Assembly (NCBI GenBank): GCA_001797275.1
Contig: MGOY01000005.1
Coordinates: 1-40,206 of the forward strand
Origin: Clostridiales bacterium GWF2_38_85
GTDB lineage: Bacteria > Bacillota > Clostridia > Oscillospirales > CAG-382
DNA: 40,206 bases
Direction of reading: 5' to 3'
Part shown: positions 31,442-38,827 of the stretch, piece after piece
Layout of the letters: each line of letters begins with the position of its first letter
Numbering within the stretch: the first letter of the stretch is position 1
Made by a program: the position numbers and the translations under genes
The notes under the pieces: model-generated
Database searches by the model: none
What the model saw: only the letters and a program-made list of their open reading frames with translations
What the model was told of the DNA's origin: nothing

Positions 31442-32629
31442 ATGAATATGTTTTTTGATATAGTTAAAGGTATTTTCAGCGAAAGCGGATTTGCTGAATT
31501 ATTTAAAGATACCACTTTACTTTGGCAAACACTCGTTATGTATTTAATAGTCGGCATACTGTTTTATCTTGCTGTTGTAAAGAAATTCGAACCGCTTTTG
31601 TTGTTACCCATAGCTTTTGGTGTTCTTTTAGCGAACCTCCCTATTTCCGGATTATTCAACATGAATTTATTCCTTGGCAATGATTTTAGTGTAGTCAAGG
31701 TTTTTCAAGAGGGCGGTCTTGTTGACTTATTATATCTTGGAGTTAAGTTGGGAATTTATCCTTCATTGATATTCCTCGGTGTTGGAGCTATGACAGATTT
31801 CGCACCGCTTATTGCTAACCCGAAAAGTTTACTTCTTGGTGCATCTGCGCAGCTTGGTGTTTTCACAGCGTTCTTATTAGCTCTTGTTTTAGGATTTTCT
31901 GTAGCTGAAGCTGCTGCAATAGGTATTATTGGCGGTGCTGACGGTCCTACAGCAATCCTTGTAACAAAGGAACTTGCTCCTCATTTGCTTGGTGCAATAG
32001 CAATTGCCGCATATCTTTATATGGCACTGATACCGGTTATTCAACCGCCAATAATGAAGTTATTAACAACAAAAAAAGAACGTAAGATTGTCATGGAACA
32101 GCTTCGTCCGGTTTCTAAAATAGAGCTTGTTGTATTTCCAATCTTAGTTGCTTTAGTTATTATACTTATCATTCCTGATACAGCTCCGCTTATCGGGATG
32201 TTGATGCTTGGTAACCTTCTTAGAGTATCAGGTGTTGTTGAGAGACTTTCAAAGACAGCACAAAATGAATTAATTAATATCGTTACAATATTCCTTGGTA
32301 TATCTGTCGGTTCGACAGCAAGTGCTGCAAACTTTATGAAGCTTGATACACTTTTAATAATCGGTCTTGGAGTACTGGCATTTGGGTTTTCAACAGTCGG
32401 CGGTGTTCTTTTTGGAAAAGTTATGTGTGCTGTTACAAAGGGGAAAATTAATCCTCTTATCGGTTCAGCAGGTGTTTCAGCCGTGCCGATGGCAGCTCGT
32501 GTATCTCAGAAGGTTGGACAGGAATACAATCCAGCGAACTTCCTATTGATGCATGCAATGGGCCCGAATGTTGCAGGAGTTATCGGTTCAGCAGTTGCAG
32601 CCGGAGTTTTCCTGTATTTATTCAAGTAA
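31442..32629 (+). CDS. oadB: Na+-translocating decarboxylase beta subunit
   Basis: 395 residues with about nine to eleven membrane helices. It decarboxylates carboxybiotin and pumps Na+ outward. The key motif [20 protein letters not shown] has the essential Asp, followed by [17 protein letters not shown]; the second half has [34 protein letters not shown] (Na+ site) and the C-terminal [19 protein letters not shown]. Highly conserved, so the pump is expected to be active. The partner substrate depends on the two carboxyltransferases around it. The ribosome site is weak (AAGGGCG). Confidence 0.95.
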   Translation: MNMFFDIVKGIFSESGFAELFKDTTLLWQTLVMYLIVGILFYLAVVKKFEPLLLLPIAFGVLLANLPISGLFNMNLFLGNDFSVVKVFQEGGLVDLLYLGVKLGIYPSLIFLGVGAMTDFAPLIANPKSLLLGASAQLGVFTAFLLALVLGFSVAEAAAIGIIGGADGPTAILVTKELAPHLLGAIAIAAYLYMALIPVIQPPIMKLLTTKKERKIVMEQLRPVSKIELVVFPILVALVIILIIPDTAPLIGMLMLGNLLRVSGVVERLSKTAQNELINIVTIFLGISVGSTASAANFMKLDTLLIIGLGVLAFGFSTVGGVLFGKVMCAVTKGKINPLIGSAGVSAVPMAARVSQKVGQEYNPANFLLMHAMGPNVAGVIGSAVAAGVFLYLFK

Positions 32630-32650
32630 AATGAAAGGCGGTTTATATAG

Positions 32651-34048
32651 ATGAGAAAAGTTGGTATTACAGAAACAGTTCTTCGTGACTCTCACCAGTC
32701 ATTGGCTGCGACAAGAATGACAACCGAAGAAATGCTTCCGATTCTTGAAGTTATGGATAAAATTGGTTATCATTCATTGGAGGCATGGGGCGGTGCTACT
32801 TTTGATTCATGTCTTAGATTCCTCAACGAGGATCCATGGGACAGACTCAGAAAAATAAGAGATAAAGTTAAAAACACAAAGTTGCAGATGCTTTTCAGAG
32901 GTCAAAATATCCTCGGCTACCGTCATTATGCAGATGATGTTGTTGAATATTTCGTTCAAAAATCAATTGCAAACGGTATAGATATTATCAGAATATTCGA
33001 TGCCTTGAATGATCCGAGAAACCTTGAGACAGCTATTAACGCAACAAAGAAAGAAAAAGGTCATGTTCAGGCAGCCTTCAGTTATACAACAAGTCCTGTT
33101 CACACCAATGAATTTTTTGCTGATTTCTCAAAGACTCTCGAGGACATGGGTGCAGATTCAATCTGTATCAAAGATATGGCTGGTCTTTTAAAGCCATATG
33201 ATGCTTATGATCTTGTAAAGGCAATAAAAGAAAAAGTAAAACTTCCTGTTCAGCTTCATACGCATTACACTTCAGGTCTTGCCTCCATGACATTGCTAAA
33301 AGCAATTGAAGCAGGTATTGATGTTGTAGATACAGCCATTTCACCGATGGCTATGGGTACTTCACAGCCACCCACGGAATCAATGGTTGCAGCTCTTGCA
33401 GGAACAGAATATGACACAGGACTTGATCTCAAAATGCTTGATAAAGTGTCTGTTTACTTCAATAAAATTCGTAATGAGCTTGTTGCAAAAGGTGTACTTG
33501 ACCTAGATATATTCAAGGTCGATGTTAACGCGCTTCTTTATCAAGTGCCGGGTGGAATGCTTTCAAATCTTATTTCGCAACTTAAGCAGAGTGGTAACTC
33601 CGATAAGCTTCTTGAAGTTCTTGAGGAAGTTCCCCGTGTCAGAAAAGATGCAGGATACCCTCCACTTGTTACTCCTTCATCACAAATCGTTGGCACTCAG
33701 GCTGTTCTTAATGTAACATTGGGTGAGCGCTACAAGATGGTTACAAAAGAATTCAAAGGAATTGTCAGAGGCGAATACGGTAAGACACCGGTTCCGATTT
33801 CTGAAGAGTTTATCCAGAAAATCATTCCCGGTGAAACACCTATTAAAGGCAGACCTGCTGACGCTATTATGCCTGAACTTGATACACTTAGAGCCAAAAT
33901 CTCCGAGTATATTATACAGGACGAGGATGTTCTTTCTTATGCATTATTTGATCAGGTTGCAATTAAATTCTTCGAAAAGAGAAGAGCAGCTATGTATAAG
34001 CTCGATGCAGACAATGCAGATTTTAAAAATAAGATTCATTCCGTGTAA
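32651..34048 (+). CDS. oadA: oxaloacetate decarboxylase alpha / pyruvate carboxylase-type carboxyltransferase
   Basis: 465 residues: a DRE-TIM-like barrel and PYC/OADA domain, with no fused biotin domain. Motifs: ETVLRDSHQSLAATRM, AWGGATFDSCLRFL, MLFRGQNILGYRHYADDVV, IIRIFDALND, CIKDMAGLL (the reactive Lys), LHTHYTSGLA (metal His pair), AISPMAMGTSQPPTE, VPGGMLSNL. It carries carboxyl groups between oxaloacetate/pyruvate and biotin, like the 5S subunit of transcarboxylase or PycB. The carrier is encoded separately (31010). Last gene of the operon, followed by a terminator. Confidence 0.94.
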   Translation: MRKVGITETVLRDSHQSLAATRMTTEEMLPILEVMDKIGYHSLEAWGGATFDSCLRFLNEDPWDRLRKIRDKVKNTKLQMLFRGQNILGYRHYADDVVEYFVQKSIANGIDIIRIFDALNDPRNLETAINATKKEKGHVQAAFSYTTSPVHTNEFFADFSKTLEDMGADSICIKDMAGLLKPYDAYDLVKAIKEKVKLPVQLHTHYTSGLASMTLLKAIEAGIDVVDTAISPMAMGTSQPPTESMVAALAGTEYDTGLDLKMLDKVSVYFNKIRNELVAKGVLDLDIFKVDVNALLYQVPGGMLSNLISQLKQSGNSDKLLEVLEEVPRVRKDAGYPPLVTPSSQIVGTQAVLNVTLGERYKMVTKEFKGIVRGEYGKTPVPISEEFIQKIIPGETPIKGRPADAIMPELDTLRAKISEYIIQDEDVLSYALFDQVAIKFFEKRRAAMYKLDADNADFKNKIHSV

Positions 34049-34062
34049 TTTATAAATAAATT

Positions 34063-34092
34063 TTCACCCTGAACACAATTGTTCAGGGTGAA
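34063..34092. terminator. bidirectional terminator
   Basis: A 13-bp perfect stem (TTCACCCTGAACA / TGTTCAGGGTGAA) with a CAAT loop, between the convergent oadA and dpaB genes; T-rich ends on both strands. Confidence 0.88.
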
Positions 34093-34095
34093 TTT

Positions 34096-34656
34096 CTATA
34101 ATAAAAACGGTTGCATTTGTAAACCTTGTAAAGCAAAATATAAGGCATCAGGCAAGAGATTAAAATCACAGATTACTGATGTTGCTTTTTTCATAGCGTC
34201 ATCCTGTTTTATCGGTACAAAAAAAACATGCTTTTTTTCATATAATGCCGCTATGTTTTTAAAATTTGCAGAAAGTGCATCATTTGTTGCAAGAGCAAGT
34301 AAAACAGGTTTTCTGTTACGCAGATGAGCTTTTACAGCCATTGTTATAGTGCTGTCAGTTATTCCGTTAGCAAGTTTAGCAAGAGTATTTCCGGTACAGG
34401 GGGAAACAATTACACAGTCAACAGCTTTTTTTGAGCTTAGCTCTTCAGCATCAACAATTGTTCTAATTGCTTTTTTTCCACATATATTTTCTGTATTCTT
34501 TATTAAATCATCATGTAATCCAAACCGTGTGTCAAGACTTGCCGCATTTTCTGACAATACCGGGAGTATGTCATATCCTAATTCCTTTAGATTCTTTAAT
34601 TGTTCTATTGCATTAGCATGATTACAAAACGAACCGCATATTGCATACGCAAGCAT
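34096..34656 (-). CDS. dpaB: dipicolinate synthase subunit B
   Basis: 186 residues, a flavoprotein fold (SpoVFB). Motifs: AICGSFCNHANAIEQLKNL (FMN-binding start), DILPVLSENAA, IVSPCTGNTLAKLANGITDS (conserved in DpaB), KPVLLALATNDALS. With DpaA it makes dipicolinic acid from dihydrodipicolinate in the mother cell, to be loaded into the spore core. It starts 4 nt after the dpaA stop, with AAAGGAGGG inside the dpaA end. In Bacillus, spoVFAB precedes asd-dapG-dapA; here it is with sipL and spoVM instead. Confidence 0.95.
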   Translation of the reverse strand: MLAYAICGSFCNHANAIEQLKNLKELGYDILPVLSENAASLDTRFGLHDDLIKNTENICGKKAIRTIVDAEELSSKKAVDCVIVSPCTGNTLAKLANGITDSTITMAVKAHLRNRKPVLLALATNDALSANFKNIAALYEKKHVFFVPIKQDDAMKKATSVICDFNLLPDALYFALQGLQMQPFLL

Positions 34657-34660
34657 TTAT

Positions 34661-35521
34661 TTAACTATCCCTCCTTTGAGTTAACAATCCGAATATACTT
34701 TTCTTTATTATTTTTCCGGCGGTTATTGGTGCAACCTTGCCAGGCAGCGATAACGCCCAGTTTACTGTTAAACCAAGTCTTTTCGCAGAATCAAAATCAA
34801 TACCTCCGGGTTTCGATGCAAGATCAATTATCGCAGTATTTTTACCAACCTTCTCGAGCACTTCATAAGTGAATAGTTTTTCCGGTACAGTATTAAAAAT
34901 TATATCATACTTTCCAATGCCATTCGTTAGTGATGAAAAATTTGCTGTTTTATATCCATAAACATTGCAATATGCGAAATCACTTCTTTTCCTTGCCATT
35001 ACCGTAACATTTGCACCAAGTCCGAGAAGATCATGCGCAAGAGCTTTTGCAACTCGACCAAATCCGACTACAAGACAATCAGAGTTATGCAAAGTTATTG
35101 GCAATAAATCCATAGCGATGCCGATAGCACCTTCTGCTGTAGGAATCGCATTAAGAATTTGAAGCTCTTCATCTTCAAAATAATCAACTATTTCATTTGA
35201 ACATATGTCAGAGAGACCCTTTGTTAAACCTCCAATTAATATTTGTTTATCAAGTAGTGATATAATATCAGCTAAATATATAATTTTATCATACATAGGC
35301 GAAAAAATTGTAATTTTATCTATTGAATAGGGTAATGGGAGTAAAATTGCAAATGATCCTCTGATTGCGCCGTCAAGATCAGTACAACGCGTAGATGCAC
35401 CAATATTGGTAGAATTATTTCCAAAAATAGCAACTTCGAAACCCTCTTCCGAAAGCAGTGATGCAACAACAGCCTGCCGTGTATCTCCACCAATAACTGC
35501 TATTTTACTGTGATATTCCAT
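34661..35521 (-). CDS. dpaA: dipicolinate synthase subunit A
   Basis: 286 residues (SpoVFA). A Rossmann nucleotide-binding module (DCLVVGFGRVAKALAHDLLG, about residues 145-170) with N-terminal KIAVIGGDTRQAVVASLL and C-terminal NTVPEKLFTYE, AIIDLASKPGGIDFD, NWALSLPGKVAPITAGKII are all DpaA hallmarks. It works with DpaB to oxidise dihydrodipicolinate to DPA. GGAGG lies 7 nt before the ATG. Upstream, CATAAAAT on the minus strand resembles a mother-cell -10, but the matching -35 is not convincing. Confidence 0.96.
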   Translation of the reverse strand: MEYHSKIAVIGGDTRQAVVASLLSEEGFEVAIFGNNSTNIGASTRCTDLDGAIRGSFAILLPLPYSIDKITIFSPMYDKIIYLADIISLLDKQILIGGLTKGLSDICSNEIVDYFEDEELQILNAIPTAEGAIGIAMDLLPITLHNSDCLVVGFGRVAKALAHDLLGLGANVTVMARKRSDFAYCNVYGYKTANFSSLTNGIGKYDIIFNTVPEKLFTYEVLEKVGKNTAIIDLASKPGGIDFDSAKRLGLTVNWALSLPGKVAPITAGKIIKKSIFGLLTQRRDS

Positions 35522-35595
35522 GTAATCATTCCTCCATAATTATAAATATCGATAATACATTTTATGATAAAAAATGATAGTTGACACATATAACA

Positions 35596-35643
35596 ACAGA
35601 GCTGCTATAACTTTTCAATTATGACAGCTCTGTAGGTTAATAA
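35596..35643 (-). terminator. hairpin terminator of the sipL-like gene
   Basis: ACAGAGCTG / CAGCTCTGT outer stem with further TATAA / TTATG pairs inside, 12 nt past the stop at 35655. The minus strand continues TGTTATATGT, a modest T-run. Confidence 0.7.
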
Positions 35644-35654
35644 ACAATATTAAA

Positions 35655-37172
35655 TTAAACTCTTCGCGGTATTACAATTAAATTATTATCAGTAATTTTA
35701 TCTCCATCAAATCGATTAGGATTTTTTGTTTTCAAATATTCGGGTGCAATTCCGTATTTTTTTGCTATAGTCCATAAATCATCATTTAATTCCGAATAAT
35801 ATATCAAGAGAACAGGTGCATTCGATTCAACTGGTATATCTGTAAACTCGCAGCTTTCAACTGCATATCTGCTTTCATTTATACTTTTTAAATATTCAGC
35901 AGAAGAGATGATTTTTAATGCAATATTAGAATTACCGACAGCAGTAGCAAAGATTTCAATAGGTTTTATTTGAATATCTGTGATATCTATGGCAGGTAAT
36001 CGTTCAGAAAAGTCTACCATAATATCGAACAAATCAATACCATTATTGGTTTCTCCAAGTATTGACACAACAGCTGTACCATTAAATATTGTTTCTTTAT
36101 CCGCAATCTCGCTTTTTGTAATATTCAAAGTTGCAGATGTTTCATATATTTTTGAAAATTCGGTTTCAGAAGTTTCTAAAAGTTTCTCTATGGTAAACAT
36201 TTTTTTCTCTGTATCAATTAACTTATTAAATTGCAAATCTGCTTGCTTTTGTATATTTGATGAGTTTGGTGAAAAAACATCGCTTGCTATTGTAATGATC
36301 TCTGGATTATAGCAATGTACAGATGCCTTAACGCAAAGTTTGATATTTATTGTTTTATTTTCACCATATGCATCGATCCCAACATCGGTTGTAACAGATG
36401 CAGGTATTATATCAATACTGCAGATACTGTCGCTGCTAATTTCACTGTCTTCAATAATAAATGTAAGGGGAATATTTCTTGTGACACAGAAAATTTCAGA
36501 AGATTTTTCATCACTTATACAAAGCATTTTGATATTAGCAGATGCTTTTATATTTATATATCCGTCACCAGTAGAATATTCACTTGGCGATATATAAATA
36601 TTTTTTGATATAATTTCGTTGATAGGCTTGAAACTATCACCGATATCATATTTATCAGTGAAGCAAAATTCACGTTCGATAATCGGTATTTTTGTGAAAC
36701 ATTTGATTGTATCTGTTTTAAAGAAGCAACCTTCGGATTTTTCATCAATAATACTATATTGCTTTAAATTATTTATAGTATATGAGATATCAAATTTACT
36801 CTTAAGAATAAATTTTCTCGGATTCAACATTTTACATGATAATCCAGCACAAGTAATCAACGGCGACACAATGCTGTTTTTTGTTGCATCAGTGATTTCT
36901 GACTGAATTGAGAAGCTGTCTTCATATTCTGTATATTTTAAACTATCCATATAATCAGATACATAAAGAAAGCAATAAATTATTTTACCTAGTATCTCTA
37001 TCTTGCCATCGTTCACTATAACTGACTCTGGTATTGCTTTTGCATCAACCTTAACCGGACGATTTATATTTGGAAGAAATTCCGGAAGAGATGCATCATA
37101 TTCAAATTCCTTTTGAGTATTTCTTACATAGGTAACATTCGGCAACAATATATTTTTTCTTGAACATTTCAT
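35655..37172 (-). CDS. sipL: SipL-like SPOCS (DUF3794) / LysM protein
   Basis: 505 residues from ATG 37172, with AAAGGTGAT upstream. Three SPOCS-type (DUF3794) repeats can be traced: about 30-130 (ALPESVIV-like AIPESVIVNDGKIEILGKI), 150-290 (CFFKTDTIKCFTKIPI; SANIKMLCISDEK) and 300-440 (GTAVVSILGE... FDIMVDFSERLPAIDI). A C-terminal LysM (DDLWTIAKKYGIAPEYLKTK, then NLIVIPRRV) ends it. This order and length match C. difficile SipL, which binds SpoIVA through LysM for coat attachment. Placed between spoVM and dpaA on the same strand, consistent with a mother-cell sporulation role. Confidence 0.88.
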   Translation of the reverse strand: MKCSRKNILLPNVTYVRNTQKEFEYDASLPEFLPNINRPVKVDAKAIPESVIVNDGKIEILGKIIYCFLYVSDYMDSLKYTEYEDSFSIQSEITDATKNSIVSPLITCAGLSCKMLNPRKFILKSKFDISYTINNLKQYSIIDEKSEGCFFKTDTIKCFTKIPIIEREFCFTDKYDIGDSFKPINEIISKNIYISPSEYSTGDGYINIKASANIKMLCISDEKSSEIFCVTRNIPLTFIIEDSEISSDSICSIDIIPASVTTDVGIDAYGENKTINIKLCVKASVHCYNPEIITIASDVFSPNSSNIQKQADLQFNKLIDTEKKMFTIEKLLETSETEFSKIYETSATLNITKSEIADKETIFNGTAVVSILGETNNGIDLFDIMVDFSERLPAIDITDIQIKPIEIFATAVGNSNIALKIISSAEYLKSINESRYAVESCEFTDIPVESNAPVLLIYYSELNDDLWTIAKKYGIAPEYLKTKNPNRFDGDKITDNNLIVIPRRV

Positions 37173-37305
37173 ATGAAAATCACCTTTCAAAACAAGTTTT
37201 CAATTAAATATATTACAGTATTAAAAAAAATATACCCTTGATTTTAAATCAATGATATATTCTTCTCAATATGTAATAAAAAAATTAACTTTTTGTCAAT
37301 CAGCT

Positions 37306-37383
37306 TTACTTTTTATGCTTACCAAACAAAACCGCGATGATTGATCTGAGAAATTTAGGTGGTTTAATAACCATAATCTTCAT
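37306..37383 (-). CDS. spoVM: SpoVM, spore-envelope curvature-sensing peptide
   Basis: 25 codons from ATG 37383 to TAA 37306-37308. The start MKIMVIKPPKFLRSI aligns to B. subtilis SpoVM (MKFYTIKLPKFLGGI): M1, K2, I6, K7, P9, K10, F11 and L12 agree, including Pro9, which is important for binding curved membrane. A hydrophobic, basic C-terminal half (IIAVLFGKHKK) gives the amphipathic helix. SpoVM marks the forespore surface and anchors SpoIVA. AAAGG lies 11 nt upstream; an in-frame ATG at 37392 is nearer it. It lies beside a SipL-like gene, whose family member also contacts SpoIVA, which strongly supports the call. Confidence 0.82.
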   Translation of the reverse strand: MKIMVIKPPKFLRSIIAVLFGKHKK

Positions 37384-37403
37384 ATGTATCATGACCTTTC
37401 TAT

Positions 37404-37556
37404 CTAATATTTACATATCATAAATCCTGCTGTTATTATTATTGCAGCTTCAATAACAACCAAAACACATAACGGAAGAAAAGATGCAATAAATATACCG
37501 CTTCCGAAAGCAAGCATCCAGCAACCGATTGTTCTACCTCTGATTCCACATCTCAA
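37404..37556 (-). CDS. 50-residue membrane protein upstream of spoVM
   Basis: TTG 37556 has GGAGG 8 nt upstream and opens 50 codons to TAG 37404-37406. The product starts basic and Cys-bearing (RCGIRGRTIGCWMLAFGSG) and then has one long or two short helices (FIASFLPLCVLVVIEAAIII), ending MICKY. It ends 11-20 nt before spoVM, directly downstream of a mother-cell-type promoter, so it is probably cotranscribed with spoVM. I do not recognise a family; a spore-envelope role is inferred from context. Confidence 0.65.
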   Translation of the reverse strand: MRCGIRGRTIGCWMLAFGSGIFIASFLPLCVLVVIEAAIIITAGFMICKY

Positions 37557-37591
37557 AATACTCGCCTCCTCGTATACAGTCACTCATAGTA

Positions 37592-37618
37592 TAGAATATG
37601 AAAAAAATTATAAAATGT
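37592..37618 (-). promoter_or_regulatory. SigK/SigE-type (mother-cell) promoter
   Basis: On the minus strand, AC (37618-37617), 16 nt, then CATATTCTA (37600-37592), fitting the SigK pattern AC-N16-CATAnnnTA exactly; the -10 is also SigE-like. It is 36 nt upstream of the 50-aa ORF. No sigma-A hexamers are evident there. Confidence 0.6.
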
Positions 37619-37639
37619 CACTTAATACGAATAAATTTC

Positions 37640-37668
37640 TTGACAAATTAATATAGCAGTAGTATAAT
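37640..37668 (+). promoter_or_regulatory. consensus promoter of folT-folC
   Basis: TTGACA (37640-37645), 17-nt spacer, TATAAT (37663-37668): a perfect sigma-A promoter just before the riboswitch. Confidence 0.92.
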
Positions 37669-37675
37669 AATTCGT

Positions 37676-37790
37676 AGCAGAGTAAGGATAAACGCGTTAA
37701 GTGTGGTCTGAACGGGGAGTTGTCAGACTGACGAAAATCAATTAACAATATCGTTGATTGTTTGCGGTGTATATCCTGCATCCCGCTGCT
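37676..37790 (+). ncRNA. tetrahydrofolate (THF) riboswitch
   Basis: Conserved THF-I aptamer segments are present in order: GCGTTAAGTG (37694-37703), GGTGTA (37766-37771) and CCTGCATCC (37775-37783). Pairings: P1 AGCAG / CTGCT (37676-37680 with 37786-37790), P2 AGGATA / TATCCT (37685-37690 with 37772-37777), arm GTCTG / CAGAC (37706-37710 with 37724-37728), another arm AATCAA / TTGATT (37736-37741 with 37754-37759), and a loop-3 pseudoknot CGGG with CCCG (37713-37716, 37782-37785). The class senses reduced folates and lowers folate transport or synthesis; the gene downstream is folT. Confidence 0.93.
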
Positions 37791-37798
37791 GCATAATT

Positions 37799-37900
37799 AT
37801 ATTGTTAATTTATGTAAGCGTCTCTTTATAACTATGTAGCATTGGTATCTTATTTTGTCTGAACAGACAAATAATGCAGAATGATTTTAGTTATAAGGGG
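37799..37900 (+). promoter_or_regulatory. riboswitch expression platform with ribosome-site sequestering helix
   Basis: 37822-37834 pairs with 37888-37900 over 13 positions (two G-U), covering the AAGGGGG ribosome site of folT. 37799-37810 is perfectly complementary (12 bp) to 37740-37751 inside the aptamer. A small hairpin TTTGTCT-GAAC-AGACAAA (37855-37872) sits within. No T-run terminator is seen, so control is probably translational. Confidence 0.6.
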
Positions 37901-37908
37901 GTATTTTT

Positions 37909-38811
37909 TTGCGCACGAAATATAGTGAAATATTAAAGAAAATTACTATCTCGGCACTCTTTCTCGCATTTGCTCTTGTTATTAAAACACTGTTTTCATT
38001 CTATATTCCAATTTTCGGAGCAAACGGAATGAGAGTAAGCTTTGATAGAATTTTTACTGTTTTCCCTGCAATATTATTTGGTCCGATTTACGGAGCAATT
38101 GTCGGAGGTCTCTCGGATTTTCTTGGATGGGTTTTTAAACCGCAAGGTGCTTATATCCCGTGGCTTACATTGACGGCAATGCTTGGAGGTTTTCTGCAAG
38201 GCTTGATATGGAAACTAATAAGGAAAAAGAAAAACGAACCTTTGAAAATTGTAGTAGTTCTAATTTTTGCAATTGTAGGTATTTTGGGTATTATCAATCA
38301 TCTGGCATTAAATAGTGATAAATTAATTCAAGGTTTCTATGCAATCCAATCAACAACGGTAACTAAGGATGTTGCAACACAGATGTTGGGAAAAGGTGAG
38401 CTTTCACCAATCTCATCTCTTGTGGTAAGTCTTGCTCAATATACATCTGCTGAAGCATATCAAGCAAAACTGGCATTGTATTGTAATATGCTCACCATTG
38501 GATTAGAAGCTTTATCATTGATCTGTTTAGTAATTCTGGTGCTTGATAAATTGATAAAAGACACGGGAAAAATTAAAAAATCAGGGTATTTTCTCAAATT
38601 TATTGTTACAATGATAATAACAGGCATTACTATCACAACATTAAATACACAGATATTGAAAATTTATTTGCCTGCTTTGGCTGATAGAGCATTTGTACTT
38701 TTCTGGATTCCGAGACTGATTGAAGAAATAATTAGCTGTTCTATACAAGCATATATCGTATCGCTATTATTTACAGTATACATCAACAGAATAGCTCCAA
38801 AAGAAATTTAA
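37909..38811 (+). CDS. folT: folate ECF transporter substrate-binding component
   Basis: 300 residues from TTG 37909 (AAGGGGG 7 nt upstream). About six to seven membrane helices. The folate-family S-component pattern is clear at the N-terminal half: ALVIKTLFSFYIPIFGANGMRVSFDRIFTVFPAILFGP (shown here only as landmarks IPIFGANGMRVSF and FPAILFGPIYGA), GLSDFLGWVFKPQGAYIPW. It captures folate and works with the shared EcfAA'T module encoded elsewhere. Longer than the usual 170-190 residues owing to an insert (about 105-190) between helices. Riboswitch and folC on either side confirm the substrate. Confidence 0.92.
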   Translation: MRTKYSEILKKITISALFLAFALVIKTLFSFYIPIFGANGMRVSFDRIFTVFPAILFGPIYGAIVGGLSDFLGWVFKPQGAYIPWLTLTAMLGGFLQGLIWKLIRKKKNEPLKIVVVLIFAIVGILGIINHLALNSDKLIQGFYAIQSTTVTKDVATQMLGKGELSPISSLVVSLAQYTSAEAYQAKLALYCNMLTIGLEALSLICLVILVLDKLIKDTGKIKKSGYFLKFIVTMIITGITITTLNTQILKIYLPALADRAFVLFWIPRLIEEIISCSIQAYIVSLLFTVYINRIAPKEI

Positions 38812-38827
38812 ATCAAGGGATGATATA

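Noticed and set aside
35522-35590. Possible SigK/SigE promoter directly upstream of dpaA (CATAAAAT)
   Set aside because: No AC or ATA-type -35 at the required distance, so not listed as a feature.
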